15,849 bases of DNA, taken from CAYWBI01 sp964456445 (GTDB lineage: Bacteria; Calditrichota; Calditrichia; Calditrichales; J004). Of this stretch, positions 1 to 6,758 are shown piece after piece (the first letter of the stretch is position 1; each line of letters opens with the position of its first letter). Position numbers and translations under genes: made by a program. The notes under the pieces were generated by a model. The model saw nothing but the letters and a program-made list of their open reading frames with translations. It was not told the DNA's origin and searched no databases. The stretch is from the NCBI GenBank assembly GCA_964456445.1, contig CAYWBI010000086.1, forward strand, positions 1 through 15,849. The letters run 5' to 3'.

Positions 1-191
1 ACATACAAGGACGGGGTTAGTCAAATGCGGCACTGTACCCTTGAGTCCAGATGTTCTCATGCCAAAAGCCAATTCCCGGCCCCCAATTATCCACTATTAA
101 TTTGACAACCCTGTTTTCTTGTCTTCTGAATTTTCTTTCTATCTAAGTATTTACCCACACAAAACCCAGTAGAGCCGTTTTTTTATAATAC

Positions 192-217
192 CCTTTGCGT
201 ATTCGCGCCTTTGCGGT
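192..217 (-). repeat. CGCAAAG-type dispersed repeat motif, copy A
   Basis: Read on the minus strand, this stretch runs ACCGCAAAGGCGCGAATACG and then CAAAGG. A related motif, ACCGCGAAGACGCTAA, lies on the plus strand at 15781-15796 near the other end of the window. The AAGGCGC/AAGACGC pattern resembles short intergenic motifs scattered through many bacterial genomes. Only two copies, at about 13 of 16 matching bases, are visible here, so repeat status is tentative. Confidence 0.35.
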
Positions 218-460
218 TATTTATAACGCATTATTTGGCTGTAGGCTATCATGAATCCACTTTGGTTTTTTATACAACTGAACAGTAACGCTCATTTACC
301 GGATATCCAACATTGAAATTCAAGTAGAAAAATAATTCTGTACCACATTACTAACTGTTTTTTACGTGGTTACAGAAGGGTTTTCAGAAAACAACCGGAC
401 ACGAGTGCGCATCAATATAAAAAGATTAAAAAGTCCAAATCAAAAGGGTTGAACCACACA

Positions 461-481
461 AGGGCGCTTCGTACCCGCCCT
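461..481 (-). terminator. Possible stem-loop after pyrG
   Basis: AGGGCG (461-466) pairs with CGCCCT (476-481) around a 9-base loop. On the transcribed strand the hairpin starts about 5 bases past the pyrG stop codon. No uridine run follows directly, so it is at best a weak or factor-assisted terminator, or a 3'-end-protecting structure, for the capA-like/gatC/kdsB/pyrG transcript. Confidence 0.3.
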
Positions 482-486
482 GTTTC

Positions 487-2106
487 CTATCCGTTGTCAG
501 CCACTGCCTGTCTTCTTAATGCCGCGGCGACAAATTCCCTAAACAAAGGATGCGCCTTGTTCAGCCGGGATTTCAGTTCCGGGTGGAACTGGCAGCCCAC
601 AAAGTAAGGATGATCTGTCAACTCGATCATTTCCACCAGTTCACCATCGGGCGAAACACCACTGATGGTCATACCCGCCGCTTCAAAATCCGCGCGATAC
701 GCATTGTTAAACTCCCAACGGTGCCGGTGCCGCTCGTTGATGTGATCCGTGCCATAGGCTTGCCTGGCCTTTGTACCGTCTATTAGGCTACAGGGATAAC
801 TGCCCAAACGCATGGTCCCGCCCTTCTTGTCAATACCTTTCTGGGATTCCATCAAATGGATAACAGGCTCCGGGGCCTGTGGATCAAATTCGGTGCTATT
901 GGCGCCGGATTTGCCAAGAACATTACGGGCAAATTCGATGGAGGCGCACTGCAGCCCTAAACAAATTCCGAAAAACGGAATTTTATTTTCCCGGGCATAC
1001 TTCACGGCTATTAATTTACCCTCTATTCCCCGCTCGCCAAAACCACCGGGAACAAGTATGCCGCCGATGTTGTCCAACTCGTCCTGCAGCCCCCTACTTT
1101 CAATTTCTTCGGCATTGACCCAACGCAAACGCACCAGTACATCATTTTCCATTCCTGCGTGAACAAAGGCCTCGATAATGCTTTTATAGGCGTCGAGCAG
1201 TTCCACATATTTGCCACAAATGGCAATTGTAATTTCCCGCTTAACATTTTTATAGCGTTTGATTTTTGCGCTCAAAGCGGCAATATCACGCGGTTTGGAT
1301 ACCAGATGCAGACAGCTCAATACCAAATCATCAAAACCGGATTCGGCATAATGCAAGGGGACTTCATAGATGGTTTCCACATCGAGGGCTGTTTTTACCG
1401 CCTTTGCCGTTACGTTGCAGAACAAACCGATTTTGGCTTTGGCCGCATCATCCAGCTTACGGTCGGTACGACAGAGCAATACATCGGCCTGTATCCCTAT
1501 TTCACGCAAACGCATCACGGAATGTTGTGTTGGTTTGGTCTTAAGTTCTTTGGCCGCAGCTATATAGGGCACTAAAGTAAGATGAACAACCAGGGTATCT
1601 TCCGGTGCGTTTTCCAAACGCATCTGTCGTAGCGCTTCCAAAAATGGCAGACTTTCAATATCGCCCACCGTCCCGCCTATCTCAACGATAACAATATCCA
1701 CTCCTGTCTGTTCACCCACCATGTGGATATGGTTTTTTATGGCGTCGGTAATATGGGGGATGACCTGCACGGTGGCCCCTAAATAATCGCCCCGTCGTTC
1801 TTTTTGGATCACACTGTTATAGATTTGTCCGGTGGTGGTATTATTGATTCGTGACATATTTTCGTCGATGAAACGTTCATAATGTCCTAGATCCAAATCG
1901 GTTTCGGCGCCATCATCGGTAACATACACTTCACCATGTTGATAGGGGCTCATCGTTCCCGGATCGATATTGATATAGGGGTCCAGTTTTAAAATGGTAA
2001 CCGAATACCCACGGGATTTCAGCAATAGGCCAAGCGAAGAACAGGCGATGCCCTTGCCCAGGGAAGATACCACTCCACCGGTAAAAAATATAAATTTTGT
2101 AGCCAT
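487..2106 (-). CDS. pyrG: CTP synthase (glutamine hydrolysing)
   Basis: Makes CTP from UTP, ATP and glutamine in the cytoplasm, the last step of de novo pyrimidine nucleotide synthesis. The 539-residue length is normal for the family. The N-terminal synthetase domain carries the loop GGVVSSLGKG (residues 10-19) and an LDPYINIDPGTMSP motif. The C-terminal class I glutamine amidotransferase domain has a GKYVEL-type entry, the oxyanion strand PGGFGERG, the nucleophile Cys382 in GICLGLQ, and His508/Glu510 in FHPELKSR, so both half-reactions look intact. The ATG directly abuts the TAA of kdsB (TAAATG), so translation is probably coupled. It is the last gene of the capA-like/gatC/kdsB/pyrG run. Pairing with kdsB is sensible because KdsB uses CTP. 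Identification is secure. Confidence 0.98.
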   Translation of the reverse strand: MATKFIFFTGGVVSSLGKGIACSSLGLLLKSRGYSVTILKLDPYINIDPGTMSPYQHGEVYVTDDGAETDLDLGHYERFIDENMSRINNTTTGQIYNSVIQKERRGDYLGATVQVIPHITDAIKNHIHMVGEQTGVDIVIVEIGGTVGDIESLPFLEALRQMRLENAPEDTLVVHLTLVPYIAAAKELKTKPTQHSVMRLREIGIQADVLLCRTDRKLDDAAKAKIGLFCNVTAKAVKTALDVETIYEVPLHYAESGFDDLVLSCLHLVSKPRDIAALSAKIKRYKNVKREITIAICGKYVELLDAYKSIIEAFVHAGMENDVLVRLRWVNAEEIESRGLQDELDNIGGILVPGGFGERGIEGKLIAVKYARENKIPFFGICLGLQCASIEFARNVLGKSGANSTEFDPQAPEPVIHLMESQKGIDKKGGTMRLGSYPCSLIDGTKARQAYGTDHINERHRHRWEFNNAYRADFEAAGMTISGVSPDGELVEMIELTDHPYFVGCQFHPELKSRLNKAHPLFREFVAAALRRQAVADNG

Positions 2107-2862
2107 TTAAAAGGTTTCTTTCTTTGTTTTGATTAGTTGGTTGGCCTGTTCCAGATCTTGTGGCGTATCAATGCTAACCGATTCATAAGATGTGATATGT
2201 GTATATATCCGATAGCCATTTTCAAGAAATCTCAGTTGTTCCAGCCGTTCCGTTTTTTCCAAAGCGCTCTCCTGCAAATGGGTCAATTCCGCAAGTATTT
2301 TTTTTCGATATGCATAAATTCCAATATGCTTATAAAAAGTATGATGCTTTAAACGTTCCCCGGCAGCGTCTATACCCCGTGAAAAAGGGATTGAAGCCCG
2401 GCTAAAATACAATGCATTGCCGTTTATATCCCGCACAACGCGCACCAGATTTGGATCATTTAGGTCATCCGTGGAACCGATCTTTTTTATTGGCGTTGCA
2501 ATCTGGATTTGTTCATCGGCAAACAAGGCCGCCATCTCATCCAGTAAATCAGGCAGTATAAAAGGCTCATCACCCTGCAAGTTAATCACAACGTCCACAT
2601 CGAGGTCCTTTATTGCTGCATACACACGGTCTGTGCCGGATGGCAACTCCGGGGCCGTCATTACCACCGGAGCGGAAAAAGCAGCGCATGCCGCGGCAAT
2701 ACGTGTATCATCCGTGGCAACAAATACCCGGCTGATATTTGAACATTGCATGGCCCGTTTATAGACCCATTGAATCATGGGTTTCCCATCAATCAGGGCC
2801 AGCGGCTTACCCGGAAAACGCGATGAGGCATAGCGCGCCGGTATCACACAGACAATCTTCAT
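2107..2862 (-). CDS. kdsB: 3-deoxy-manno-octulosonate cytidylyltransferase (CMP-Kdo synthetase)
   Basis: Activates Kdo with CTP to give CMP-Kdo and pyrophosphate, the committed activation step for adding Kdo to lipid A. It therefore implies an LPS-bearing outer membrane. The 251-residue length is typical. The N-terminus, IPARYASSRFPGKPL, is the nucleotide-binding signature of the family. ATDD, PSGTDR and NLQGDEPF motifs follow in the usual order, with FYKHIGIYAYRK and SIDTPQDLEQA towards the C-terminus. The ATG overlaps the TGA of gatC (ATGA) and the stop codon abuts the ATG of pyrG, so the gene sits in a translationally coupled operon. KpsU-type capsule paralogues are the only real alternative. 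The housekeeping context favours kdsB. Confidence 0.96.
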   Translation of the reverse strand: MKIVCVIPARYASSRFPGKPLALIDGKPMIQWVYKRAMQCSNISRVFVATDDTRIAAACAAFSAPVVMTAPELPSGTDRVYAAIKDLDVDVVINLQGDEPFILPDLLDEMAALFADEQIQIATPIKKIGSTDDLNDPNLVRVVRDINGNALYFSRASIPFSRGIDAAGERLKHHTFYKHIGIYAYRKKILAELTHLQESALEKTERLEQLRFLENGYRIYTHITSYESVSIDTPQDLEQANQLIKTKKETF

Positions 2863-3149
2863 CGGGACACAACTTTGGGAACACGGAAATATTGCCCGTC
2901 ATCCAATGGAGCGTTCTCCAGCGCTTCACTTACCGTAAGTGATTTTTCCGGGGTATCCTCACGCATCACGTTTACCTGGTCATGGCTGTGGACCAACGGC
3001 TCCACACCTTCGGTATTTACTTCTTCCAGTTTTTTCACATAACTTAAAATTTGATTTAATTGCCCCAAATATTTACTACGTGCTTGCTCGCTTAGGTTCA
3101 AACGTGCCAAAGCGGCTATTTTGTCTAAATCTTTACTTGAAACGGACAT
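2859..3149 (-). CDS. gatC: Aspartyl/glutamyl-tRNA amidotransferase subunit C
   Basis: Small stabilising subunit of the GatCAB complex, which converts Glu-tRNA(Gln) and/or Asp-tRNA(Asn) to the correctly charged amide forms. The 96 residues match the usual length. The sequence shows the family layout: an N-terminal IAALARLNLSEQ helix, LNQILSYVKKLEEVNTEGVEP in the middle, and the conserved C-terminal MREDTP and FRVPKVV elements. A good Shine-Dalgarno sequence (GAGGAA) lies about 7 bases before the ATG, inside the end of the upstream capA-like gene, which it overlaps by 17 bp. Its own stop codon overlaps the kdsB start. GatA and GatB are not in the window and are presumably encoded elsewhere, a common arrangement. 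Confidence 0.95.
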   Translation of the reverse strand: MSVSSKDLDKIAALARLNLSEQARSKYLGQLNQILSYVKKLEEVNTEGVEPLVHSHDQVNVMREDTPEKSLTVSEALENAPLDDGQYFRVPKVVSR

Positions 3150-4137
3150 CGGATTTTCCTCGGTTGTTTATCTGCTTAAAGGGTATCGAATATTTTTTTA
3201 TCGAATCGAGAACGGCATTGCCCTGTTTCCCCCTCAATTGGTATGGTTGCCAGTGGTCAACCTGCACGGGGATAAATTTCGGAACAATTTGCAATGTATC
3301 CTGTTTGGCGATATCAAGACGCAGGACAACCGTTTTCTCGCTGGTGCGTGAATTTCCGCCAAAAATAAAATTCCCTAAAGAGTAAAATATGAATTTTTTA
3401 TGATATTGTTCAACACCTTGTAACACATGTGGATGATGCCCGATGATAACGTCCGCACCGGCGTCAATGACCTGATGTGCAAAATAAACCTGCGATTTTT
3501 GTGGATAGTGTGCCTTTTCCAATCCCCAGTGAAAATTTATAATTTTAACATCGGCTTCGTCTTTATACTTTAAAATATCCTGGCGGATAAGGGCCAGGCT
3601 ACGCATGGCGGTACCGGCGGAGTCTGCCGATGCGGGATGGGAATCGCTGTGCCGGCCCAGGCCATAATAACCCCAAATGGCAATACGCAGACCTTTTATA
3701 TAAAAAATGACCGGATGGCGGGCTTCATCTAAATTCCGTCCCGCACCCACATAATAAATCCCTGCCCGTTGCAGGTTTTGGACGGTATCATAAACACCGG
3801 TTGTATCAAAATCAAAAATATGATTGTTGGCCAGGGTAACAATATCAACGCCACCGGCCTGCAATACTTTTACATAGTCCGGTCTCGCCTGAAAAGTAAA
3901 AGCCTTATCAACCGGATTGCCCCTATCGGTCAGAGGGTTTTCCAAATTAACCATGGAAATATCGGCATCCGCAAACCAGGGGATTTTTTTAAACGCATAG
4001 TCATAGTTGCTGCCAACATAACTTTCAAAATGATTGGCAAGTGTCACATCACCGCTAAAATAAATGGTTACAAGGGAGTCCTGTGCAGACAGAACATAAG
4101 GGGAAAAACAAAGCAGCAGGACAATGAATAGCTTCAT
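3133..4137 (-). CDS. Secreted CapA/PgsA-family metallophosphatase-like protein
   Basis: This 334-residue protein starts with a signal peptide (hydrophobic residues 3-16, likely cleavage after LSA at residue 18), so it should act in the periplasm or be exported. The mature part matches the CapA/PgsA fold, related to calcineurin-like metallophosphatases: a metal-site FSGDVT (28-32), NLENPL (64-69), LANNHIFDF (102-110), FHWG (202-205), GHHPHVLQ (233-240) and SLGNFIFG (253-260). Family members are linked to poly-gamma-glutamate or capsule production, but many are uncharacterised hydrolases; no pgsB/C partners are visible here, so the substrate is unknown. It is the first gene of the run ending in pyrG and overlaps gatC by 17 bp. 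A strong terminator ends only about 13 bp before its ATG, which leaves little room for a separate promoter. Confidence 0.88.
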   Translation of the reverse strand: MKLFIVLLLCFSPYVLSAQDSLVTIYFSGDVTLANHFESYVGSNYDYAFKKIPWFADADISMVNLENPLTDRGNPVDKAFTFQARPDYVKVLQAGGVDIVTLANNHIFDFDTTGVYDTVQNLQRAGIYYVGAGRNLDEARHPVIFYIKGLRIAIWGYYGLGRHSDSHPASADSAGTAMRSLALIRQDILKYKDEADVKIINFHWGLEKAHYPQKSQVYFAHQVIDAGADVIIGHHPHVLQGVEQYHKKFIFYSLGNFIFGGNSRTSEKTVVLRLDIAKQDTLQIVPKFIPVQVDHWQPYQLRGKQGNAVLDSIKKYSIPFKQINNRGKSDVRFK

Positions 4138-4150
4138 AGGGCCTTAAACC

Positions 4151-4176
4151 AAAAAAGCCCCGACAGAATCGGGGCT
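4151..4176 (-). terminator. Rho-independent terminator of the M23 peptidase gene
   Basis: On the minus strand AGCCCCGA and TCGGGGCT (4169-4176 and 4156-4163) form a perfect 8-bp GC-rich stem around a 5-base loop. A run of six T bases follows (4151-4156). It starts about 20 bases after the M23 peptidase stop codon and is the clearest intrinsic terminator in the window. Confidence 0.9.
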
Positions 4177-4196
4177 CAAACGGGTTTCAATTCGAA

Positions 4197-5138
4197 TTAA
4201 TTTTTTACAATTTTTTCATTCAGGAATTTATCATCAAAATAATATGCCCGCGGGTTGATGGCTTCGCCACGCAAACGGACTTCGTAATGCAGATGCGGGG
4301 CGGTTGATAAACCGGTGCTGCCTACTTCGGCAATTTTTTGACCGCGTTTGACTTGCTCACCACGACGGACAACAATTTTACTTAAATGTCCGTAACGGGT
4401 TTCAAATCCAAATTTGTGGTTCAGCTTAACAAGCTTACCATATCCACCTGCCAAACCGGTATAAGTAACCACACCATCGGCGGAAGCATAGACGGGCGTC
4501 CCACGTTCGGCGGAGAAATCCAACCCATCATGATGACGGCGTACTTTATATATAGGGTGTATGCGGCTACCAAACTTGCTGGAAATTATCCCGTCGAGCA
4601 CCGGTTTTAATGAGGGCATGTAGCGTAAGGAATCCTGTTTTTTGTTAAAAGTTATCAACAGGCTGTTATAACTTTCGGTTTCCAGATTAACCTCACGTTC
4701 CAATTTATTAAGCTGGGCAAATTGTTTCCCTAATCCGATATTATCTTCAAAACCATGAACCTCATCCTGGAAGTCATAACTATAATCGGACCCACCGATA
4801 CCAACTTCGCGTACATCGGCGCTTAATACCGGCACACCCATTACGGTTCGCAAAGAATCATCTTTACGTGCGATTTGGCTTATCTGCTTGCCGATAACTT
4901 TTATTTTTACCTTGGCGTCCTGAAGGCGGGATTGTAAAACGGCATTGGTGCGTTCCAACTTATTGATCCGCGAATTATGGCTAAAATCGACCAATAAATC
5001 CAGACCCATTTTTCCTAAAAATGTAAATGAGATTAAAAATATGGCAATATATGTAACAAGTTTTACGCGTGAAATTTTAAATTCTTTAACCTTCGTCTCA
5101 CCACGAGAAACAAAAATCAAACGGGATTCATCTTTCAT
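4197..5138 (-). CDS. M23-family (LytM-type) membrane-anchored metallopeptidase
   Basis: Envelope protein, probably a peptidoglycan endopeptidase or an activator of amidases. Residues 1-25 are cytoplasmic and basic; 27-48 form one transmembrane helix. Residues 54-95 and roughly 135-170 look coiled-coil, as in many periplasmic M23 proteins. The LytM domain fills about 178-298. It has FGSRIHPI (189-196), zinc ligands His203 and Asp207 in HDGLD, the conserved YGH His251, and HLHYE with His282/His284, so the catalytic set is complete and activity is expected. The 313-residue length is ordinary. No strong Shine-Dalgarno sequence precedes the ATG. A Bacteroidota-type promoter candidate lies about 60 bp upstream and a strong terminator follows, suggesting a single-gene transcript. 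Cell-wall remodelling at division or in shape control is inferred. Confidence 0.92.
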   Translation of the reverse strand: MKDESRLIFVSRGETKVKEFKISRVKLVTYIAIFLISFTFLGKMGLDLLVDFSHNSRINKLERTNAVLQSRLQDAKVKIKVIGKQISQIARKDDSLRTVMGVPVLSADVREVGIGGSDYSYDFQDEVHGFEDNIGLGKQFAQLNKLEREVNLETESYNSLLITFNKKQDSLRYMPSLKPVLDGIISSKFGSRIHPIYKVRRHHDGLDFSAERGTPVYASADGVVTYTGLAGGYGKLVKLNHKFGFETRYGHLSKIVVRRGEQVKRGQKIAEVGSTGLSTAPHLHYEVRLRGEAINPRAYYFDDKFLNEKIVKN

Positions 5139-5199
5139 AAAAACTCGGTTCCTACCTTAAGGGTGACGTAGATCACATTGATTCTGTCAAAATGTAACG

Positions 5200-5230
5200 C
5201 AAAGGTAAAAAATTTATCACTATTGCGCAA
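5200..5230 (-). promoter_or_regulatory. Candidate Bacteroidota-type promoter for the M23 peptidase gene
   Basis: On the minus strand TTG (5228-5230) is followed after 20 bases by TACCTTTG (5200-5207). This fits the TTTG/TTG - spacer - TAnnTTTG promoter described for Bacteroidota. The predicted transcript start leaves a leader of roughly 55 bases to the ATG at 5138. The -33 element overlaps the small palindrome TTGCGCAA (5223-5230). Confidence 0.5.
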
Positions 5231-5266
5231 GCGCCTCGGCCATTTTAGAATATATTTTTATTGAAT

Positions 5267-6118
5267 TTATCCTAAATAATATCTGAGCACCTTGCTGCGT
5301 GAACTGTGCCGCAATCTTCTTAACGCTTTTTCTTTAATCTGGCGAACACGTTCCCGGGTAAGTTTAAACTTAACGCCAATCTCCTCTAAAGTGTGCGATT
5401 TCTCCCCGTCCAGTCCAAAATAAAGTTTTAATATTCTTGCTTCACGGGCGCTGAGTGTGGAAAGGATATAGTTAACTTCTTCTTTTAACGATTCCCCCAT
5501 CACATCGGAATCCGGCTCGGGGTCTTGTTGATTTTGGATGATATCGATCAAACGGCTGTCACTGTTTTTTTGCAGGGGCGAGTCCATCGATACCGAACGG
5601 GTGGCCATCTTAATGGTATCGGTGATGTCATTACTGTCCACTTCCAATACCTTGGCTATTTCATCGGGCGTCGGCTCGCGCTCAAACTCCTGCTCCAGCA
5701 TGCTGTAAACCTTACCGATCTTTGTCAGGGTCCCCACACGGTTCAGCGGCAGGCGTACCAGACGGGATTGCTCGGCAATGGCTTGTAAGATGGACTGTTT
5801 AATCCACCAAACGGCATAGGAGATAAATTTAAAACCACGGGTTTCATCAAAGCGGTAAGCGGCCTTCATTAAACCAAGGTTGCCTTCGTTTATCAAATCT
5901 TCCAATGACAAACCATAATTTTGGTACGATTTGGCCACGCTCACCACAAAACGCAGATTGGCACTTACCAGTCTCTTTAAAGCACGTTGATCGTTTTGCT
6001 TTATGCGCTGGGCCAGTTCAATTTCTTCATTCGGGGTCAATAAACGGACTTCACCAATCTCCCGAAGATAATTTTCTAAAGATTGGTTTTTACTTATAAA
6101 AAAATCACTCACAGACAT
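5267..6118 (-). CDS. rpoD: RNA polymerase primary sigma factor, RpoD/SigA type
   Basis: Directs RNA polymerase to promoters. From the ATG at 6118 it is 283 residues: region 1.2 (SLENYLREIGEVRLLTPNEE), region 2 with DLINEGNLGLMKAAYRFD and FKFISYAVWWIKQSI, region 3 with LVRLPLNR and a PTPDEIA segment, and region 4 with LEEIGVKFKLTRERVRQIKE. Region 1.1 and the non-conserved insertion of proteobacterial RpoD are missing. A primary sigma of this length ending in SKVLRYYLG is typical of Bacteroidota and relatives. The frame stays open to a TTG at 6160, but those 14 extra codons run through a promoter-like sequence and resemble nothing in the family, so the ATG is preferred. Only a GGAGT lies next to it, too close to be a normal Shine-Dalgarno. 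A group 2 sigma cannot be ruled out without the rest of the genome. Confidence 0.93.
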   Translation of the reverse strand: MSVSDFFISKNQSLENYLREIGEVRLLTPNEEIELAQRIKQNDQRALKRLVSANLRFVVSVAKSYQNYGLSLEDLINEGNLGLMKAAYRFDETRGFKFISYAVWWIKQSILQAIAEQSRLVRLPLNRVGTLTKIGKVYSMLEQEFEREPTPDEIAKVLEVDSNDITDTIKMATRSVSMDSPLQKNSDSRLIDIIQNQQDPEPDSDVMGESLKEEVNYILSTLSAREARILKLYFGLDGEKSHTLEEIGVKFKLTRERVRQIKEKALRRLRHSSRSKVLRYYLG

Positions 6119-6142
6119 ACTCCATGGATTTGTGTAAACGAG

Positions 6143-6171
6143 CTTATACGTATAAGGCAAAAATAATTCAA
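6143..6171 (-). promoter_or_regulatory. Candidate promoter with overlapping palindrome upstream of the sigma-factor gene
   Basis: On the minus strand TTGAAT (6166-6171) and TATAAG (6143-6148) are separated by 17 bases, a standard sigma-70-type layout, and would give a leader of about 20 bases before the ATG at 6118. The -10 hexamer is one end of a perfect 14-bp palindrome, CTTATACGTATAAG (6143-6156), a plausible operator. Function is inferred. Confidence 0.45.
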
Positions 6172-6193
6172 AAACAAATTATTATTACCATTA

Positions 6194-6493
6194 TTATTCA
6201 GATTCTTTAATTTTTCGCCACTTTTCTTCGTATTCCTTTAGTTCTTCTTCAAGTTCGGCAATTTCGATGAATAGTTGATTTATCTCCGGTTTCCTCCCGA
6301 AATTGTCTAATTGGGAGTTTTTATACAACTCAAAACTCCGCCCGCCAAGTTCCAGCATTTTTTCTTCGATTTCTTTTTTAATGCCAAGCATCTCTATTTT
6401 GATCCGCCCAAGCCTGGTATATTCACTGGTCAAATCACTGGCGCTGTTAAAACTATCGACCAGGCCTTTTTTTATTTTATCAAGAAGCGTCAT
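6194..6493 (-). CDS. Small coiled-coil protein coupled to the vertex-protein genes
   Basis: A 99-residue protein with no family that I recognise. It has no signal peptide or membrane segment. Residues about 30-50 (IKIEMLGIKKEIEEKMLELG) and 70-97 (a Glu/Lys-rich stretch containing IAELEEELKEYEEKW) have heptad-like spacing and should form a helical hairpin or coiled coil. The N-terminus, LLDKIKKGLVDSFNSAS, looks amphipathic. The ATG lies inside the end of the upstream EutN/CcmL gene (14-bp overlap), so the two are probably co-translated. It precedes the sigma factor gene by 75 bp. A scaffolding or adaptor role with the vertex proteins is possible but purely contextual. The overlapping layout and coding-like composition support it being a real gene. 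Confidence 0.8.
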   Translation of the reverse strand: MTLLDKIKKGLVDSFNSASDLTSEYTRLGRIKIEMLGIKKEIEEKMLELGGRSFELYKNSQLDNFGRKPEINQLFIEIAELEEELKEYEEKWRKIKESE

Positions 6494-6758
6494 GGGTCAG
6501 CTCAATTTTATCAATGATACCCACTATTGTGGCATCGCTCAATGCAGGTTTTTTTTCTAACGGGATCACAGCCTCCGATGCGGTGATATAAAAAATTGTT
6601 TCCCCGACGCCAGCGCCAACGCTGTCCACGGCAATGATCGGCGTCCCCTTAGGCCTTTGAGCGGCGGTCAATGGTTGGATAATTTGCATCTTCAGCCCGT
6701 TTAATTGCGGGTCCTTTTGCGTGGCCCAGACGGTTCCGATTACGCGCGCTATGTCCAA
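6480..6758 (-). CDS. EutN/CcmL-family microcompartment vertex protein, second copy (divergent)
   Basis: A 92-residue member of the BMC-P family, whose pentamers cap the vertices of bacterial microcompartment shells. The N-terminus ARVIGTVWATQKDPQLNGLK and the core AVDSVGAGVGE are strongly diagnostic, as is VGIIDKIEL near the C-terminus. The segment that normally reads GSSAR is ITASEAVIP, so this copy has diverged at that signature. The start is TTG, immediately after the TAA of the preceding vertex gene (TAATTG). No ATG or GTG start in frame would keep the conserved first strand, so TTG is needed. It overlaps the coiled-coil gene by 14 bp. It shares about 40-45% of residues with its neighbour, so the two are old duplicates, possibly forming mixed pentamers. 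Confidence 0.9.
   Translation of the reverse strand: MDIARVIGTVWATQKDPQLNGLKMQIIQPLTAAQRPKGTPIIAVDSVGAGVGETIFYITASEAVIPLEKKPALSDATIVGIIDKIELTHDAS

Larger units (their letters stand above)
1..486. other. Non-coding stretch downstream of pyrG
   Basis: No convincing gene is visible. The longest readable frames are very short; one is a 21-codon frame at 251-316 with no family resemblance. The stretch contains a CGCAAAG-type repeat motif (192-217) and a small stem-loop just past the pyrG stop codon (461-481). It may include the end of an intergenic region whose other flanking gene lies outside the window. No tRNA-like cloverleaf or conserved T-loop sequence was found. Confidence 0.6.

Noticed and set aside
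251..316. Short frame beginning MNPLWFF
   Set aside because: Only 21 codons, with no ribosome binding site, family resemblance or conserved context.
2939..3385. 148-codon plus-strand reading frame across gatC and the capA-like gene
   Set aside because: It is opposite to two well-recognised, overlapping genes and shows no domain or sensible start context. It is a shadow frame, like the plus-strand frames over pyrG, lipA and fabH.
4185..4200. AATTCGAATT as a tRNA T-loop (TTCGAAT)
   Set aside because: No cloverleaf stems can be drawn around it, and it overlaps the stop codon of the peptidase gene.
6119..6160. Fourteen extra N-terminal codons of the sigma factor, starting at TTG
   Set aside because: The extension runs through a good promoter and palindrome and matches no family N-terminus. 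The ATG at 6118 gives the normal length.
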